Assembly: GCA_036504155.1 (NCBI GenBank)
Contig: DASXVQ010000036.1
Coordinates: forward strand, 1-64,000
Direction of reading: 5' to 3'
Origin: JACRCT01 sp036504155
GTDB lineage: Bacteria; Myxococcota; Myxococcia; Myxococcales; UBA5297
DNA: 64,000 bases
Positions 36,235 to 44,892 of the stretch are shown here, one piece after another (within the stretch, counting starts at the first letter, position 1; each line of letters begins with the position of its first letter). The notes under the pieces were generated by a model that was not told the DNA's origin, did not search any database, and saw nothing but the letters and a program-made list of their open reading frames with translations. A program made the position numbers and the translations under genes.

Positions 36235-37401
36235 TCACCGACGGTCGCGCATCTCCGCGAACTGCCCGAGCGCCCGCAGGATGATGTCGTTCATGTCGTA
36301 GTAGCGGTACTCGGCGAGCCGCCCGATGACGACCAGGTTCGGGAACTTCTTGGCCGTCTCCAGGTAGCGCTGGTGCGCCGCGTCGTTCTCGACCTTGGGG
36401 ATCGGGTAGTACGGCTCGTGGCCCTTCTTGCGGTCGTAGGCGAGCGGGTACTCCTCGCAGTAGCTCGTCACGCCGCGCACGGGCTGGCCGGTCAGGTGCT
36501 TGAACTCGGTGATGCGCGTGTAGTCGTGGTCGTTGGGGTAGTTCACGACGGCCACCGGCTGGAAGAAGTCCTGCTCGACGGTCTTCACCTCGAAGCGCAG
36601 CGAGCGCCAGGCTAGCTCGCCGTAGCGGTAGGCGAACAGCTCGTCCAGGGCGCCGCTGTAGACGACCGGCCCGTCGAACGGCGCGCCCTCGAAGGAGATC
36701 TTCCCGGACGCCTCGTCGAGGCCGAGGACCTTCGTGGCGTCGACGCCCAGGCGCAGCTCGATGTTGGGGTGCGCCAGCATCCGCTCGAAGAGCCGGGTGT
36801 AGCCGGCCTTGGGCATGCCCTGGTTCTTCTGCTGGAAGTAGCGGTCGTCGTGCGAGAGGCGCACCGGGACGCGCTTGGTGATGGTGGCGAAGTCCAGGTT
36901 CTCGGGCCGGTCGCCCCACTGCTTCACGGTGTAGTTCAGGTAGATCTTCTGGAAGATGAACTCGCCCAGTTCGCGGATGTCGGCGTCCTCGTGGGTGCGC
37001 AGATCGTAGACCGGGACCTTGGCGTCGTAGGCGTAGCGCTCGAGCAGCTTCTTCTCCAGGCGCTCGGCCTTGTCCTTGGGCAGCAGCTTGTGCAGGGAGA
37101 CGAGGTTGAACGGCACCGGGACGAGCTGGCCGTCGACGCTGGCCAGGACCTTGTGCTCGTAGGCGCGCCAGTCGGTGAACTGGGAGAGGTACTCGAGGAC
37201 GCGCGGCGAGTCGGTGCGGAAGATGTGCGGGCCGTAGACGTGCACCAGGATGCCGGTGTGGTCCGGGCGGTCGTACATGTTGCCGGCGATGTGCTTGCGG
37301 CGGTCCAGCAGGACCACCCGCTTGCCCTGCTGGCTGGCCAGCCGCTCGGCGAGGATGGCCCCGGCAAAGCCGGCGCCCACCACCACTGCGTCATATTTCA
37401 T
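36235..37401 (-). CDS. glf: UDP-galactopyranose mutase
   Basis: 388 residues. The FAD-binding start is MKYDAVVVGAGFAGAILAER, followed by RRKHIAGNMYD, YGPHIFRTD, FIFQKIYLNYTVKQWG and, near the end, VVIGRLAEYRYYDMND, all standard for bacterial Glf. The enzyme interconverts UDP-galactopyranose and UDP-galactofuranose in the cytosol and supplies Galf for O-antigen or other glycans. ATG 37401 is chosen; a GTG at 37416 would add five residues. Gene order on the - strand is membrane protein (40495), methyltransferase-GT2 copy 2, then glf, with gaps of 113 and 137 bp. Confidence 0.93.
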   Translation of the reverse strand: MKYDAVVVGAGFAGAILAERLASQQGKRVVLLDRRKHIAGNMYDRPDHTGILVHVYGPHIFRTDSPRVLEYLSQFTDWRAYEHKVLASVDGQLVPVPFNLVSLHKLLPKDKAERLEKKLLERYAYDAKVPVYDLRTHEDADIRELGEFIFQKIYLNYTVKQWGDRPENLDFATITKRVPVRLSHDDRYFQQKNQGMPKAGYTRLFERMLAHPNIELRLGVDATKVLGLDEASGKISFEGAPFDGPVVYSGALDELFAYRYGELAWRSLRFEVKTVEQDFFQPVAVVNYPNDHDYTRITEFKHLTGQPVRGVTSYCEEYPLAYDRKKGHEPYYPIPKVENDAAHQRYLETAKKFPNLVVIGRLAEYRYYDMNDIILRALGQFAEMRDRR

Positions 37402-37538
37402 GGGCGTACCGAACACGACTTCGCGGCGCCGGGCAAGTCCCGAAGTCCCGCGACTCCAGCCTCAAGCCGGGCCGACCCGCGAGGCCACGCTTGGACACGG
37501 CCTCCGAGCGCTCGACTGGCTCGCTCCGGCGACACGCA

Positions 37539-39017
37539 TCAGAACCCGAGCCGGAACTTGCGGAAGGCCACGCCGGTCATCTTCAGCAGCAGCCAGCCGT
37601 GCCGGAACCGGTCGATCTTGGTGTCGCCATAGGTCCGCGCCCGGTACCGCACCGGCACTTCCACCAGCTTGAAGGCGCTGCGCGCCGCCCCGAAGAGCAG
37701 GTCGAAGTCGCCGAAGGGATCGAAGTCGCCGAAGTAGGCGCGGTTGGCCGCGATGCGCTCGTAGTCCACCCGGCGCAGGACCTTGGTGCCGCACAGCGTG
37801 TCCTTCACCGGCATGCCCAGCAGGTGGGTGAACGCCAAGCTGAAGAACTTGTTGCCGAACATGTTCAGCAGGCGCATCGCCCCGTTTTCCATCGGGTAGA
37901 CCAGCCGCGTGCCGTTGACGAACTCGCCCCGGCCCTCCGCGATCGCCTCGTAGAACTTGGGCAGGTCTTCCGGCGGCACCGTCAGGTCGGCGTCGAGGAT
38001 GAAGAGGATGTCGCCTTTCGCCGCGGCGAACCCCTTGCGGACCGCGTCGCCCTTCCCCTTGCCGTCTCCCTGGTGGATCAGCACCGTGTTCGGCCGGTCC
38101 GGCAGCCGCTTCTCGATCTCCTCGACCGTCCCGTCCTCGGAGTTGCCGTCGACGAAGATGAGCTCCGTGCCGGCGCCCAGCTCCGGGGTCCGCGCGAAGA
38201 TGTCCTCGACGTTGCCCTTCTCGTTGCGGCAGGGCACCACCACCGAACAGGTCAACGGCTCCGACCGCTCGACGTTCTGCCACACCGGCCGTGCCACGAA
38301 GTACTCGTTCAGCGCCAGGTGCTCGAGCATCGGCAACTGCGCCAGCAACCGGTTCGCCAGCCGCGAGACCACCGGCAGGTCCACCGGCAGCAGCGTCGAG
38401 GAGCCCGAGTGCACCACCTCGAAGCCCGCCAGCTTGAGCAGGTTCTCGATGTCGGCGCGGCCGAGCCAGTTCTGCTCCGACTCCGGCATCTTCAGCCCGA
38501 GCGCCGCGCCCAGCTGCAGGACCGGCTCCCACAGGAAGTTGTGGTAGGTCACGAACAACCGCGAGCGCGGGCCCATCACCTTGCGCAGCGAGCGCAGCCC
38601 CGCCCACACGTCGTCCAGGTAGCCGATGACGTCGCTGAGGACGACGAAGTCGAACTCCTCCTCCAGATCGAGCGCCTCGGCGTCGCCGACGTGGAACTCG
38701 AGATCCGGGTGCTTCTGCCGCGCGATCTCCACGTGCTTCTTCGAGAGATCCACGCCAACGCCGCGCGAGGGCTTGAGCGACGCCAGCAGGTCGCCGGTCG
38801 AGCACCCGACCTCGAGAACCTTGGCGCCCTCGGGGATGAAGAAGCGGGCGAGCTTGCCGATCTGCTGGTGGTAGTAGCCGTTCTTGGCCCGGAAGGAGTC
38901 CCGGCGGCCGGCGAGCTCGTCCAACTCGGCCGCGCGGGTTTGCCTCTTTTCGCGCTCGGCGCGGGCAAAGGCGGTCTCGATAGGCTTTCGGTAGATGCGC
39001 TTGGCTTTGGTGGGCAT
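37539..39017 (-). CDS. Bifunctional SAM-methyltransferase / GT2 glycosyltransferase, copy 2
   Basis: 492 residues, aligning end to end with the protein at 29662-31152 and identical at roughly nine of ten positions by eye. From the GT2 site LDADLTVP to the C-terminus the two differ at only a handful of residues. The methyltransferase motif VLEVGCSTGD and the GT2 start CSVVVPCRNEKGNVEDI are both kept, so both copies look active. Differences concentrate in the N-terminal half (for example LSPKHVEIARRKH versus LSKKHVEIARQKH). ATG 39017 is the start. It lies directly upstream of glf, which suggests a glycan containing Galf. Confidence 0.85.
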   Translation of the reverse strand: MPTKAKRIYRKPIETAFARAEREKRQTRAAELDELAGRRDSFRAKNGYYHQQIGKLARFFIPEGAKVLEVGCSTGDLLASLKPSRGVGVDLSKKHVEIARQKHPDLEFHVGDAEALDLEEEFDFVVLSDVIGYLDDVWAGLRSLRKVMGPRSRLFVTYHNFLWEPVLQLGAALGLKMPESEQNWLGRADIENLLKLAGFEVVHSGSSTLLPVDLPVVSRLANRLLAQLPMLEHLALNEYFVARPVWQNVERSEPLTCSVVVPCRNEKGNVEDIFARTPELGAGTELIFVDGNSEDGTVEEIEKRLPDRPNTVLIHQGDGKGKGDAVRKGFAAAKGDILFILDADLTVPPEDLPKFYEAIAEGRGEFVNGTRLVYPMENGAMRLLNMFGNKFFSLAFTHLLGMPVKDTLCGTKVLRRVDYERIAANRAYFGDFDPFGDFDLLFGAARSAFKLVEVPVRYRARTYGDTKIDRFRHGWLLLKMTGVAFRKFRLGF

Positions 39018-39130
39018 GGCGGCGCGCAAGGTACCACGGAGACGGGTGAGGGCTCATCACATCCGAGTGGCGCTTCCCTCCTCGGACAGCTCGCCTTGGC
39101 CGGCCACCCCAGAACCAGGAGTGAACCGCG

Positions 39131-40495
39131 TCAGCGGGTTCGGCCGTCGACGGGAGGCTCTCCTGGGGCCAGCACTCTGAATACGAGGAGCGGCGAAACG
39201 AGAACCGCCAGCGCGCTCCACCAGATCAATCGGAAGTCGCAGGCCGTGGCCGCCGGAAGATACGGGAGCAAGTAGAGCAAGGCACTCGACGAGAGGATGA
39301 AGAGCGGTACGCGGCCCGGTTGGCGCCAGGTCACACCAGCCCATATCGTCAGCCCGAGCGACAGCAGCAGGTAGATCCACCCGCGGAAGAGGAACGAGTC
39401 CTGGACCGCCGTGAGGGCCCTCATGACCAGGCTGTTGTAGATGGTCTGGTGAAAGCGGACGCCTGGGAGGTTGCCTTCCACTGAGCGTTGGAACGGATAG
39501 CAGACTTGGTCGCGCCCCCATCCAAGCAGAGAGCCAGCCATTCGCAACCGGTGCTGGACGTAATACCAGGGATGATCGAGGACGGCTCGGAGCCAGGCGC
39601 GCATGAGCCCAGCCAGATGCTCGGAATCGCGAACCATTTCCAGGCGGCGGCTGGAGTTGTCACAGCAGAAGAGAAAGACGAGCGAATCCGGAAAGTAGAT
39701 TTGCCTGAACTCTTCCGGACTGAAGGGCTGGCCTTTCTGGATATCGAGGGGCAGTTCGCTCTTGCCTGTCTGGACTGAAATCGCAACCAGGTCGTGAATC
39801 AGAATCTGCTGGACCGGATACTGCGACTGATGACCCGTCAGGTGGCCGCTCACGAGCGCACTGCCGCCTCCGATGCAGCCCAGTAGAGCGAGACCGCCCA
39901 GAAGCGCGCCGAGGAACGGGCGCCGGATCGGGCGCGAGCGAAGTCGGGCCAGGAAGATCCAGGCCGCCCAGACCGTCAACGGCAGAAGCGCCGGCGCCGA
40001 GTTGTGCCGAGTCGAGAAGGCGTAGAACAAGCACGCGATGGAAAAGCCGAGGGACCAGCGGCTGGCTCTGCGCTCCGCCAAGAGCAATAGGGCGAAGGCC
40101 AGGAGGAGAGCGGTACCGAGCCCTACGTCCTTCCAAATCGTGCCGAGGAGGGCGAAGACCGGCGGAAGCAGCCCTACCGCCAATGTCACGAGCCCCGGAA
40201 GAACGACACCCCGCACGGTCAGTCCGGCGAGCAGAGACAGCGCGCCCCAGAAGAGCAGGTTGTGGAAATAGAGCATGCCGATCGGCCCCGGAGAGACCCG
40301 ATCCAGCCGGCCCCAGAGCCAGCTCATCAGAGGCGGGTGCCAGTCGCTGAAGGAGCCCGACCGAGCCTGGGCCAACTGCACCAGCGAATCGGTCGACATG
40401 TAGCCAGGTCGAAAGGCCGCGACCGTCAGCGTCAGCCCGAGCAGGACGGCGCCACAGAGGCAGAGGATGCGCAGGCGGGCGTCGGATGAATCCAT
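39131..40495 (-). CDS. Polytopic membrane protein, divergent paralogue pair member 1
   Basis: 454 residues with about ten membrane helices. After the first helix there is PGYMSTDSLVQLAQARSG, WHPPLMSWLWGRLD and PGPIGMLYFH. Later come TIWKDVGLG, HDLVAISVQ, YYVQHRLRMAGSLLGW and CDFRLIWWSALAVL. Every one of these blocks has a counterpart in the divergent gene at 40818-42161. The Asp/Gln-rich loop after helix 1 and the WHPP motif suggest a GT-C-like enzyme acting on lipid-linked sugars, but I cannot name the family. ATG 40495 is the start; upstream extension has no membrane or signal logic. Confidence 0.7.
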   Translation of the reverse strand: MDSSDARLRILCLCGAVLLGLTLTVAAFRPGYMSTDSLVQLAQARSGSFSDWHPPLMSWLWGRLDRVSPGPIGMLYFHNLLFWGALSLLAGLTVRGVVLPGLVTLAVGLLPPVFALLGTIWKDVGLGTALLLAFALLLLAERRASRWSLGFSIACLFYAFSTRHNSAPALLPLTVWAAWIFLARLRSRPIRRPFLGALLGGLALLGCIGGGSALVSGHLTGHQSQYPVQQILIHDLVAISVQTGKSELPLDIQKGQPFSPEEFRQIYFPDSLVFLFCCDNSSRRLEMVRDSEHLAGLMRAWLRAVLDHPWYYVQHRLRMAGSLLGWGRDQVCYPFQRSVEGNLPGVRFHQTIYNSLVMRALTAVQDSFLFRGWIYLLLSLGLTIWAGVTWRQPGRVPLFILSSSALLYLLPYLPAATACDFRLIWWSALAVLVSPLLVFRVLAPGEPPVDGRTR

Positions 40496-40817
40496 GGAGG
40501 ACACGCGGCCGCGAGAGTTAGTGCCTCCGATCCGTTTTGTCCAGGCAGTGATGCAGCCTCTCGGAGGGCCTTCCGCCGCCGGCAGCACCGAGGGTGCCCG
40601 CGCAGCGGAGCCTCCCCGTGCCACCCTTCAGCGACCACGCCTGCGGCTTCGCGGTGCTAAGGTGCCCGGCTTCGATCGCAGCTGATGAGCATCGTGGATT
40701 GGGCTATTTGAATACTCCCAACCACCCCGAGGACAGCCTGCGCATGGCGGTGTGTCCAGCTTCATGGAGTGACGTGGGCCGGCCTCCTTCAAACTCGATC
40801 TGCAGGTGAGGAAAACC
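40496..40817. promoter_or_regulatory. Divergent intergenic region between two paralogues
   Basis: 322 bp with no convincing gene. The most A/T-rich patch is GATTGGGCTATTTGAATACT near 40697-40716. It could hold a promoter (TTGGGC and TATTTG/GAATAC resemble weak boxes), although their spacing is too short for a standard pair. The + gene has a clear ribosome site (GAGGAAAACC then ATG at 40818). Confidence 0.3.
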
Positions 40818-42161
40818 ATGGGAAAGGTCAGGCTCCTTCGCTTTGCGCCTTGGCTGGCGGCGCTCGCGTGCCTCGCCTTCATCGCTTCGGCCTTCTACCC
40901 CGGCTACATGAGCTCGGACACCACCGATCAGCTCAACCAGGCGCGCACCGCGGTCTACGGAGCGTGGCACCCGCCCGTGATGGCCTGGTGGTGGCGGCAG
41001 GTCGACCACGTCGTCCCCGGTCCACTGGGCATGCTCCTCTTCCACTGCGGCATGTTCTTCACCGGGCTGACCCTGGTGCTGACCACCTGCCAGCGCCCCC
41101 TGGTCGCGACCCTGGGCGTCCTCGGCGTCGGGCTGTTCCCGTCGGTCGCCGGGCTGCTCTCCACGGTGTGGAAGGACGTCGGGATGGCCTCGGCGCTGTT
41201 GCTGGGCTTCGCCCTGGTCCTCCGCTACGGACGCCGGCCGCGCTGGCCGGTGCTGGCAATGGCCGCCCTCGCGCTCCTGTACGCCATCGCCGTCCGCAAG
41301 AACGGCGCGGCCGCGGCCGTCCCCATCGCCGTCTGGGCGGGCGTGCTCGTGCATCGCCACCGCGCCCCCGCGGCCCGAGGCTGGCTCGGGGGCGCTGTCG
41401 GCGCCGTGGCCGGAGTCGCCCTCTTCGTCCTGGCAAATGCCGCCAATACCCTGCTCGTCAAGGCCGACAGCTACCAGTCGCAGCAGCTCGCGCTGCACGA
41501 TCTCGCGGCCATCTCGCTCGCGCGCAACGAGGTCGTCTTCCCGGAGTGGGTCAAGAAGAAGGACCCGCGGGTCGACGTCGAGGTGCTCCGGGCCCTCTAC
41601 ACCCCCAACACCGTCTGCCCGCTCCTCTGGGGCGACGGGCCGCGGGTGCCGATGACGGGGGACGAGGCGGAGTACAAGCAGCTGATGAGCTACTGGCTCA
41701 CCACGATTCGCGGCAACCTCGGCCCCTACCTCAAGCACCGGCTCCGGGTTTCAGCGAACATCCTGGGGCTCGACGGCCCGGTCTACGCCTTCGAGTCCGG
41801 CATCTACACCAACCCCTACGGGTACAAGGTCGCCGATACGGGCCTGAACCGCTTCGTCATGGCCATCCTGCGCAAGCTCGACAACACGGTCGTGTTCAAG
41901 GCCTGGGCCTACGTCGCCCTCACGCTGGTGGCGTTTGGGCTCTCGTTCCTGCCCCGGCTCGAGCGCCGCTCGGCGGTCGTCGCCCTCTTCGCCAGCAGCG
42001 TCTGCTTCTTCGGCCCGTACCTGATCATCGGCCCGGCCAACGACTTCCGCCTGGTCTGGTGGTCAGTGCTCGCGGCGCTCGTGCTGCCGTTCCTCGTCTT
42101 CTCGAAGGCGGAGGCGCCCGCGGCGGCCGCTCAGCCCGAGCCGGCTCCCAGCAACCGCTGA
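40818..42161 (+). CDS. Polytopic membrane protein, divergent paralogue pair member 2
   Basis: 447 residues, about ten membrane helices. It shares with the gene at 39131-40495 the blocks PGYMSSDTTDQLNQART, WHPPVMAWWWRQVD, PGPLGMLLFH, TVWKDVGMA, HDLAAISLA, YLKHRLRVSANILGL and NDFRLVWWSVLAAL. The paralogy is therefore clear, but overall identity is moderate. ATG 40818 is preceded by GAGG at good spacing. Its last 31 bases overlap the 3' end of the convergent glycosyltransferase. A role in transferring sugars or modifying lipid-linked glycans is inferred from topology and neighbours. Confidence 0.72.
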   Translation: MGKVRLLRFAPWLAALACLAFIASAFYPGYMSSDTTDQLNQARTAVYGAWHPPVMAWWWRQVDHVVPGPLGMLLFHCGMFFTGLTLVLTTCQRPLVATLGVLGVGLFPSVAGLLSTVWKDVGMASALLLGFALVLRYGRRPRWPVLAMAALALLYAIAVRKNGAAAAVPIAVWAGVLVHRHRAPAARGWLGGAVGAVAGVALFVLANAANTLLVKADSYQSQQLALHDLAAISLARNEVVFPEWVKKKDPRVDVEVLRALYTPNTVCPLLWGDGPRVPMTGDEAEYKQLMSYWLTTIRGNLGPYLKHRLRVSANILGLDGPVYAFESGIYTNPYGYKVADTGLNRFVMAILRKLDNTVVFKAWAYVALTLVAFGLSFLPRLERRSAVVALFASSVCFFGPYLIIGPANDFRLVWWSVLAALVLPFLVFSKAEAPAAAAQPEPAPSNR

Positions 42162-43498
42162 CGCAGGGACACGGGCAGCCCCCGCCACGCGGCGAGGACC
42201 CGGTTCCCCACCCTGCTGCGCTCGAGCAACCGCGCGACGGACTTGTGCTCGGCCATCCGCAAGAGCGCGTGCGAGTCCTCGAGCTCCGAGATCAGCAGCC
42301 GCGCTGCTCGCTCCGGGTGCGGCGCCGAGGCCAGGTGTTTCTGGACCAACCTGGAGCGCAGCTCCCCGCGCCGGTCGACGCCCTCGGTCCGGAGCATCGA
42401 ACCCGGGCGGCTTCGGTAGAAGAACAGGAACTGCGGCAGCACGAGCCCCTCGAACCCCTTCCCCGCCAGGGTCGCGTAGAGATCCCAGTCCTCGAAGGAG
42501 GTCAGGGTCTCGTCGTAGCCGCCAACCGCCAGGACGTCGTCGCGGACGAAGAGCGCGGTGCAGGCGCCGGCGCAGTTCATCACCGGCAGGAGATCCATGT
42601 CGGCGCCCCAAGGGCACCACCCGCCCGTCGGCTTCTCGGGCGAGGTCTCGAAGTCCGCCACCAAGGTCGTGACGTAGGACAGGCCTGAATCCAGAGAGAG
42701 CGCGCGGACCGCGGTCTCGAGGTAGTCCGGGGCGATGAGGTCGTCCGCGTCCAGGGGCAGCACGAAGCGTCCCCGGGCCTCGCGGAAGCCGGCGTTTCGC
42801 GCCGAGGCGAGGCCGCCGTTCGGCTTGCGCACGACGCGCACCCCCTCGCCTTCGAGGCGGCGCAACAGGTCGGCGCAGTCCGAATCGGTGGAGCCGTCGT
42901 CGACGACGACGATCTCGTAGCTCTCGAACGTCTGGCGCCGGATGGAGGCGAGGGTCTCCGGCAGGTAGCGCGCCAGGTTGAAGAACGGCACGACGACCGA
43001 AACCGCCGGGGCGCGGCTCGCCGGCTTCGCCCGGGCCCTTCGCTTGCGAGTATCGGGAGCCTCGCGCTCCAGGACGGCAATGCCGGCCGCCTCCTCCGTC
43101 AGCAGCGTCGGTTCGGGGAGCGGTGCCGGGCCGCCCACGCTGAGCTTAGTCCGCGCGAAGGCGAGTCCACCTCGCTGGGAGCGGATGGCGAAGGCGCCCA
43201 GGCCGCCTCTGGCGGGGAGCTCCACGCGGGCCAGCCCCTCACGGGACTCGATCCGGCGCAGCGAGCAGAGCACCGCCATCGCGTCCCTCTGCGACGCGAA
43301 GGCGAAGGCGGACGGCAGTGGTTCGGGAAGATCGATCGCCCAGGTCCGGTACTCGACCTGGGCGGGCAGATCGCTGAGCCGACGCGGCCAGGGACCTAGA
43401 ACCCCTACCTCGGTTCCCTTCCCGAGAAGCTGGCCAGCCCGGAGGAAGGTCGCTGCCGCGACCTCTCCGTCCGCGCTGGCGACCAGCCACTGCCTCAT
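42131..43498 (-). CDS. Family 2 glycosyltransferase with an unassigned N-terminal domain
   Basis: 455 residues. Residues 1-150 form an unrecognised beta-rich region. The GT-A domain starts at about 165 with VSVVVPFFNLARYLPETL, continues with VVDDGSTDSD and LPLDADDLIAPDYLE (the DxD metal site), and ends with CTALFVRDDVLAVGGYDE and FEDWDLYATL. It adds a sugar from a nucleotide donor. ATG 43498 overlaps the stop of the upstream glycosyltransferase (ATGA). It is the last gene of a tightly coupled three-gene - strand operon (46877 to 42131). Confidence 0.85.
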   Translation of the reverse strand: MRQWLVASADGEVAAATFLRAGQLLGKGTEVGVLGPWPRRLSDLPAQVEYRTWAIDLPEPLPSAFAFASQRDAMAVLCSLRRIESREGLARVELPARGGLGAFAIRSQRGGLAFARTKLSVGGPAPLPEPTLLTEEAAGIAVLEREAPDTRKRRARAKPASRAPAVSVVVPFFNLARYLPETLASIRRQTFESYEIVVVDDGSTDSDCADLLRRLEGEGVRVVRKPNGGLASARNAGFREARGRFVLPLDADDLIAPDYLETAVRALSLDSGLSYVTTLVADFETSPEKPTGGWCPWGADMDLLPVMNCAGACTALFVRDDVLAVGGYDETLTSFEDWDLYATLAGKGFEGLVLPQFLFFYRSRPGSMLRTEGVDRRGELRSRLVQKHLASAPHPERAARLLISELEDSHALLRMAEHKSVARLLERSRVGNRVLAAWRGLPVSLRQRLLGAGSG

Positions 43499-44892
43499 GC
43501 GCGCTTCCCGTTGAAGACCCGGTGTCGCAGGTCGGCCATCGACTTGCGGACCGTGCCGACGATCGTCTTCTTCGCATCGAGCAGCTTCTGGTCGGCTGCC
43601 GACAGCTTCGGCCTGGCCGCCTCGATGGCGTGCGCCCGATGGAGGAAGTCGATCTCCTGCTCGAGCATCTCGATTGCCGCCCAGTCCCGCTCGCGCCGCT
43701 GCGATTCCAGGACCTCCTCGTAGACCGGGACCGGATCGAGATAGCCCATCGGCGGCAGCTCACGCAGGCGCGCGACCTTCTGGTCGTCGACGAGCGCCTC
43801 CCTCAGCGCCTTGCGCAGCGCCGCGACCGAGCCGTCGAACAAGAAGGCGTCGTCCGTGTGGAAGAAGTCGGCGAAGGCTGGGCGCCCGGCGACGACCAGC
43901 GGTAGCCCCAGGCTACGCAGCTCGTGCGCGGCCAGGCAGAAGGACTCGTAGCGCGACGCGATGACGCCCGCGCGCACGCGGCCCACCAGCGCCGGCAGCT
44001 CCGCGCGATCGAGGTGGGCGCGGAACTCGAAGCGCTCTCGCACCGCCGGCGCGATCAGGGCCTTCACGCACTCCGAGGTGGGCCGGCCGTGACGCTGGCA
44101 GGGCACGTCGGAGCCCACGAAGAGGATCCTCCCCGGCAACCGTGGCTCCTCCAGGAACAGGGACGAGGCGGCCTCCGCGACCAGGTCGCAGCCCTTGATC
44201 TCCTGGAGCTTGCCGAACACGAGCAGGTCGTGACCGGCCCCGTTCGTCTGCGCGCGCGTCCACTTCGGCAGCAGCAGGTCCATCGGCGGCTGCGCGACGC
44301 GCACGGTCTCGGCAAGCAGGTCGTAGAGCCGGGCGTAGTGGCGCCCCATGCCCTCCGACGGAGAGAGCACGACGTCCGCGGCGCGCAGGGCGTAGCGCTC
44401 CATCAGGAACATCGCCGCCCGTTCGCTGGTCGGCTGCGCGGTCCCCTCCTCCCGGTCGATCAGCTCGAGCGATCCGTGGATCCGCACGGCCAGCCTGGCC
44501 GGAGCGAACCACCCTGCGCGACGGTGCTGCCGCAGCGCCTCGAACGCGACGCCGGCGTACTCGTGGAACTCCACCAGGTCGAAGGGGTCGCGCTCGAACA
44601 GGGCCCGCAGGCCCTCCGCGAACTGGCGCGACTTCGCCGCGAACAGGCTGGAGCCCTCGGGCTGCGCGGCGAGCGAGGGCAGGTGGGCCACGGCGATGGA
44701 CTTCTCGTCCATCCCCTGCTGCCGAGCCCAGGCCTGCCACTCCTGCAACTCGCGCTCGGGCATGTCCCCGAGGACCGTCACGCGGTCCCCGGCGGCCGCC
44801 AGCCTGCGCGCCAGCGCGTCCACGACCACTCCGCACCCGCCGCGGTTCGACGGGTACAGCTCGTAGGTGCACAGGACGATGTGGCGGCTCAT
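43495..44892 (-). CDS. Glycosyltransferase family 4
   Basis: 465 residues. The N-terminal GT-B half is HIVLCTYELYPSNRGGCGVVVDALARRL, with the glycine-rich turn typical of glycogen-synthase-like folds. The C-terminal half has VFGKLQEIKGCDLVAEAA and SRYESFCLAAHELRSLGLPLV, equivalent to the E(X7)E donor site. A helical tail of about 90 residues follows (about 375-465). ATG 44892 overlaps the preceding stop by four bases, and its own stop overlaps the next start. Sugar specificity is unknown. Confidence 0.85.
   Translation of the reverse strand: MSRHIVLCTYELYPSNRGGCGVVVDALARRLAAAGDRVTVLGDMPERELQEWQAWARQQGMDEKSIAVAHLPSLAAQPEGSSLFAAKSRQFAEGLRALFERDPFDLVEFHEYAGVAFEALRQHRRAGWFAPARLAVRIHGSLELIDREEGTAQPTSERAAMFLMERYALRAADVVLSPSEGMGRHYARLYDLLAETVRVAQPPMDLLLPKWTRAQTNGAGHDLLVFGKLQEIKGCDLVAEAASSLFLEEPRLPGRILFVGSDVPCQRHGRPTSECVKALIAPAVRERFEFRAHLDRAELPALVGRVRAGVIASRYESFCLAAHELRSLGLPLVVAGRPAFADFFHTDDAFLFDGSVAALRKALREALVDDQKVARLRELPPMGYLDPVPVYEEVLESQRRERDWAAIEMLEQEIDFLHRAHAIEAARPKLSAADQKLLDAKKTIVGTVRKSMADLRHRVFNGKRA

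Noticed and set aside
40594..40809. Small plus-strand frame before the second paralogue
   Set aside because: Weak start, no domain, and it occupies the region where promoters of the divergent pair must lie.
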